A DNA stretch of 6,368 nt from Bordetella parapertussis (GTDB taxonomy: Bacteria; Pseudomonadota; Gammaproteobacteria; Burkholderiales; Burkholderiaceae_B). The translations under genes and the position numbers were made by a program. Position 1 is the stretch's first letter, and every line of letters begins with the position of its first letter. Below, piece by piece: positions 6,233 through 6,368 of this stretch. Under the pieces are notes generated by a model. The model searched no databases and was not told the origin of the DNA. It worked only from the letters and a program-made list of their open reading frames with translations. The stretch covers positions 1 through 6,368 of the forward strand of contig CAMCYB010000067.1 of assembly GCA_945883615.1 (NCBI GenBank), read 5' to 3'.

Positions 6233-6268
6233 CTCTGAAAAAGTCCCCGAATTCAGAGAACTCGGGAC
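6233..6268 (+). promoter_or_regulatory. Mutually exclusive hairpins in the IS5 leader
   Basis: CTCTGAA (6233-6239) pairs with TTCAGAG (6252-6258). GTCCCCGA (6243-6250) pairs with TCGGGAC (6262-6268) if one C is bulged. The 3' arm of the first lies in the loop of the second, so only one can form at a time. They sit between the element tip and the transposase start, where they could limit read-through expression from outside. Confidence 0.4.
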
Positions 6269-6313
6269 GCGGTTAATTGTCTGATTAGTATCGCAAATTT
6301 TTCGATCACGATC

Positions 6314-6368
6314 ATGCCCCAATTGAGCTTTTCTGATATTGAATTCGATGCCAAGCGTAAGCAAACGC
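6314..6368 (+). CDS. IS5-family transposase, N-terminal fragment
   Basis: The ATG at 6314 opens a frame of 18 codons that runs off the right edge. The residues MPQLSFSDIEFDAKRKQT match the N-terminal pattern of IS5-subgroup transposases, which continue into a DUF772-type domain and a DDE nuclease. No clear Shine-Dalgarno precedes the ATG, and no other ATG lies upstream in frame inside the element. The CTAG site and GGAA tip upstream support the call independently of the protein. Catalytic residues lie outside the window. Confidence 0.72.
   Translation, partial: MPQLSFSDIEFDAKRKQT

Larger units (their letters stand above)
6228..6368 (+). mobile_element. IS5-family insertion sequence, left end (partial)
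   Basis: The tip GGAAACTCTGAAAAAG follows CTAG (6224-6227). Elements of the IS5 subgroup insert at YTAR sites such as CTAG and, as I recall, IS5 itself starts GGAAGGTGCGAATAAG, which has the same GGAA...TG.GAA.AAG pattern. A transposase frame begins 86 bases inside. The right end and the second CTAG copy are beyond the window. The element landed after the amidohydrolase and its A-rich repeats, so it breaks no gene seen here. Confidence 0.75.

Noticed and set aside
1..6368. Composite transposon flanked by two insertion sequences
   Set aside because: The left element is IS3-like and the right is IS5-like, so they cannot mobilise the interval together.

Overview
The window looks like a piece of a betaproteobacterial chromosome, most likely Burkholderiales with moderate GC content. 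This rests on the style of the M20D amidohydrolase, the toxin-antitoxin pair and the tRNA-Lys sequence. No marker gene is present, so the placement is an inference. Both edges lie inside insertion sequences: about 140 bases of an IS3-like end on the left and about 141 bases of an IS5-like end on the right. The window may therefore be a whole assembly contig that stops where repeated elements begin.

Left part (1-2440). The IS3-like element ends near position 140 and interrupts a thiamine-diphosphate decarboxylase gene of the Azospirillum indolepyruvate/phenylpyruvate decarboxylase type. Roughly 55 N-terminal residues, including the expected catalytic Glu, are missing here; about 487 codons remain open. 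Downstream on the minus strand is a complete higB-higA type II toxin-antitoxin operon. It has the usual toxin-first order and a palindrome over its predicted promoter.

Centre (2405-4737, minus strand). A complete tRNA-Lys(TTT) gene has its own near-consensus sigma70 promoter and a GAAA-loop intrinsic terminator. Just upstream of that promoter ends a 723-residue protein of glycoside hydrolase family 31. It keeps the fold landmarks and a candidate nucleophile Asp, but the usual acid/base Asp position reads Ile. It is the most unusual protein in the window.

Right part (4738-6368). A 223-bp divergent intergenic region carries three copies of the heptamer CCCTAAA (two direct, one inverted) and a second short palindrome. 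After it comes a complete M20D amidohydrolase with a TTG start and all expected metal ligands. Its stop codon runs into an array of A-rich repeats with a period of exactly 10 bp. A CTAG target site and the left end of an IS5-like element follow.

The genes do not form one obvious pathway. The decarboxylase and the amidohydrolase could both touch auxin or aromatic amino-acid metabolism, but that link is speculative. I see no strong evidence for a wholly new system. The best leads are the altered GH31 active site, the 10-bp repeat array, the overlapping hairpins in the IS5 leader and the CCCTAAA sites.
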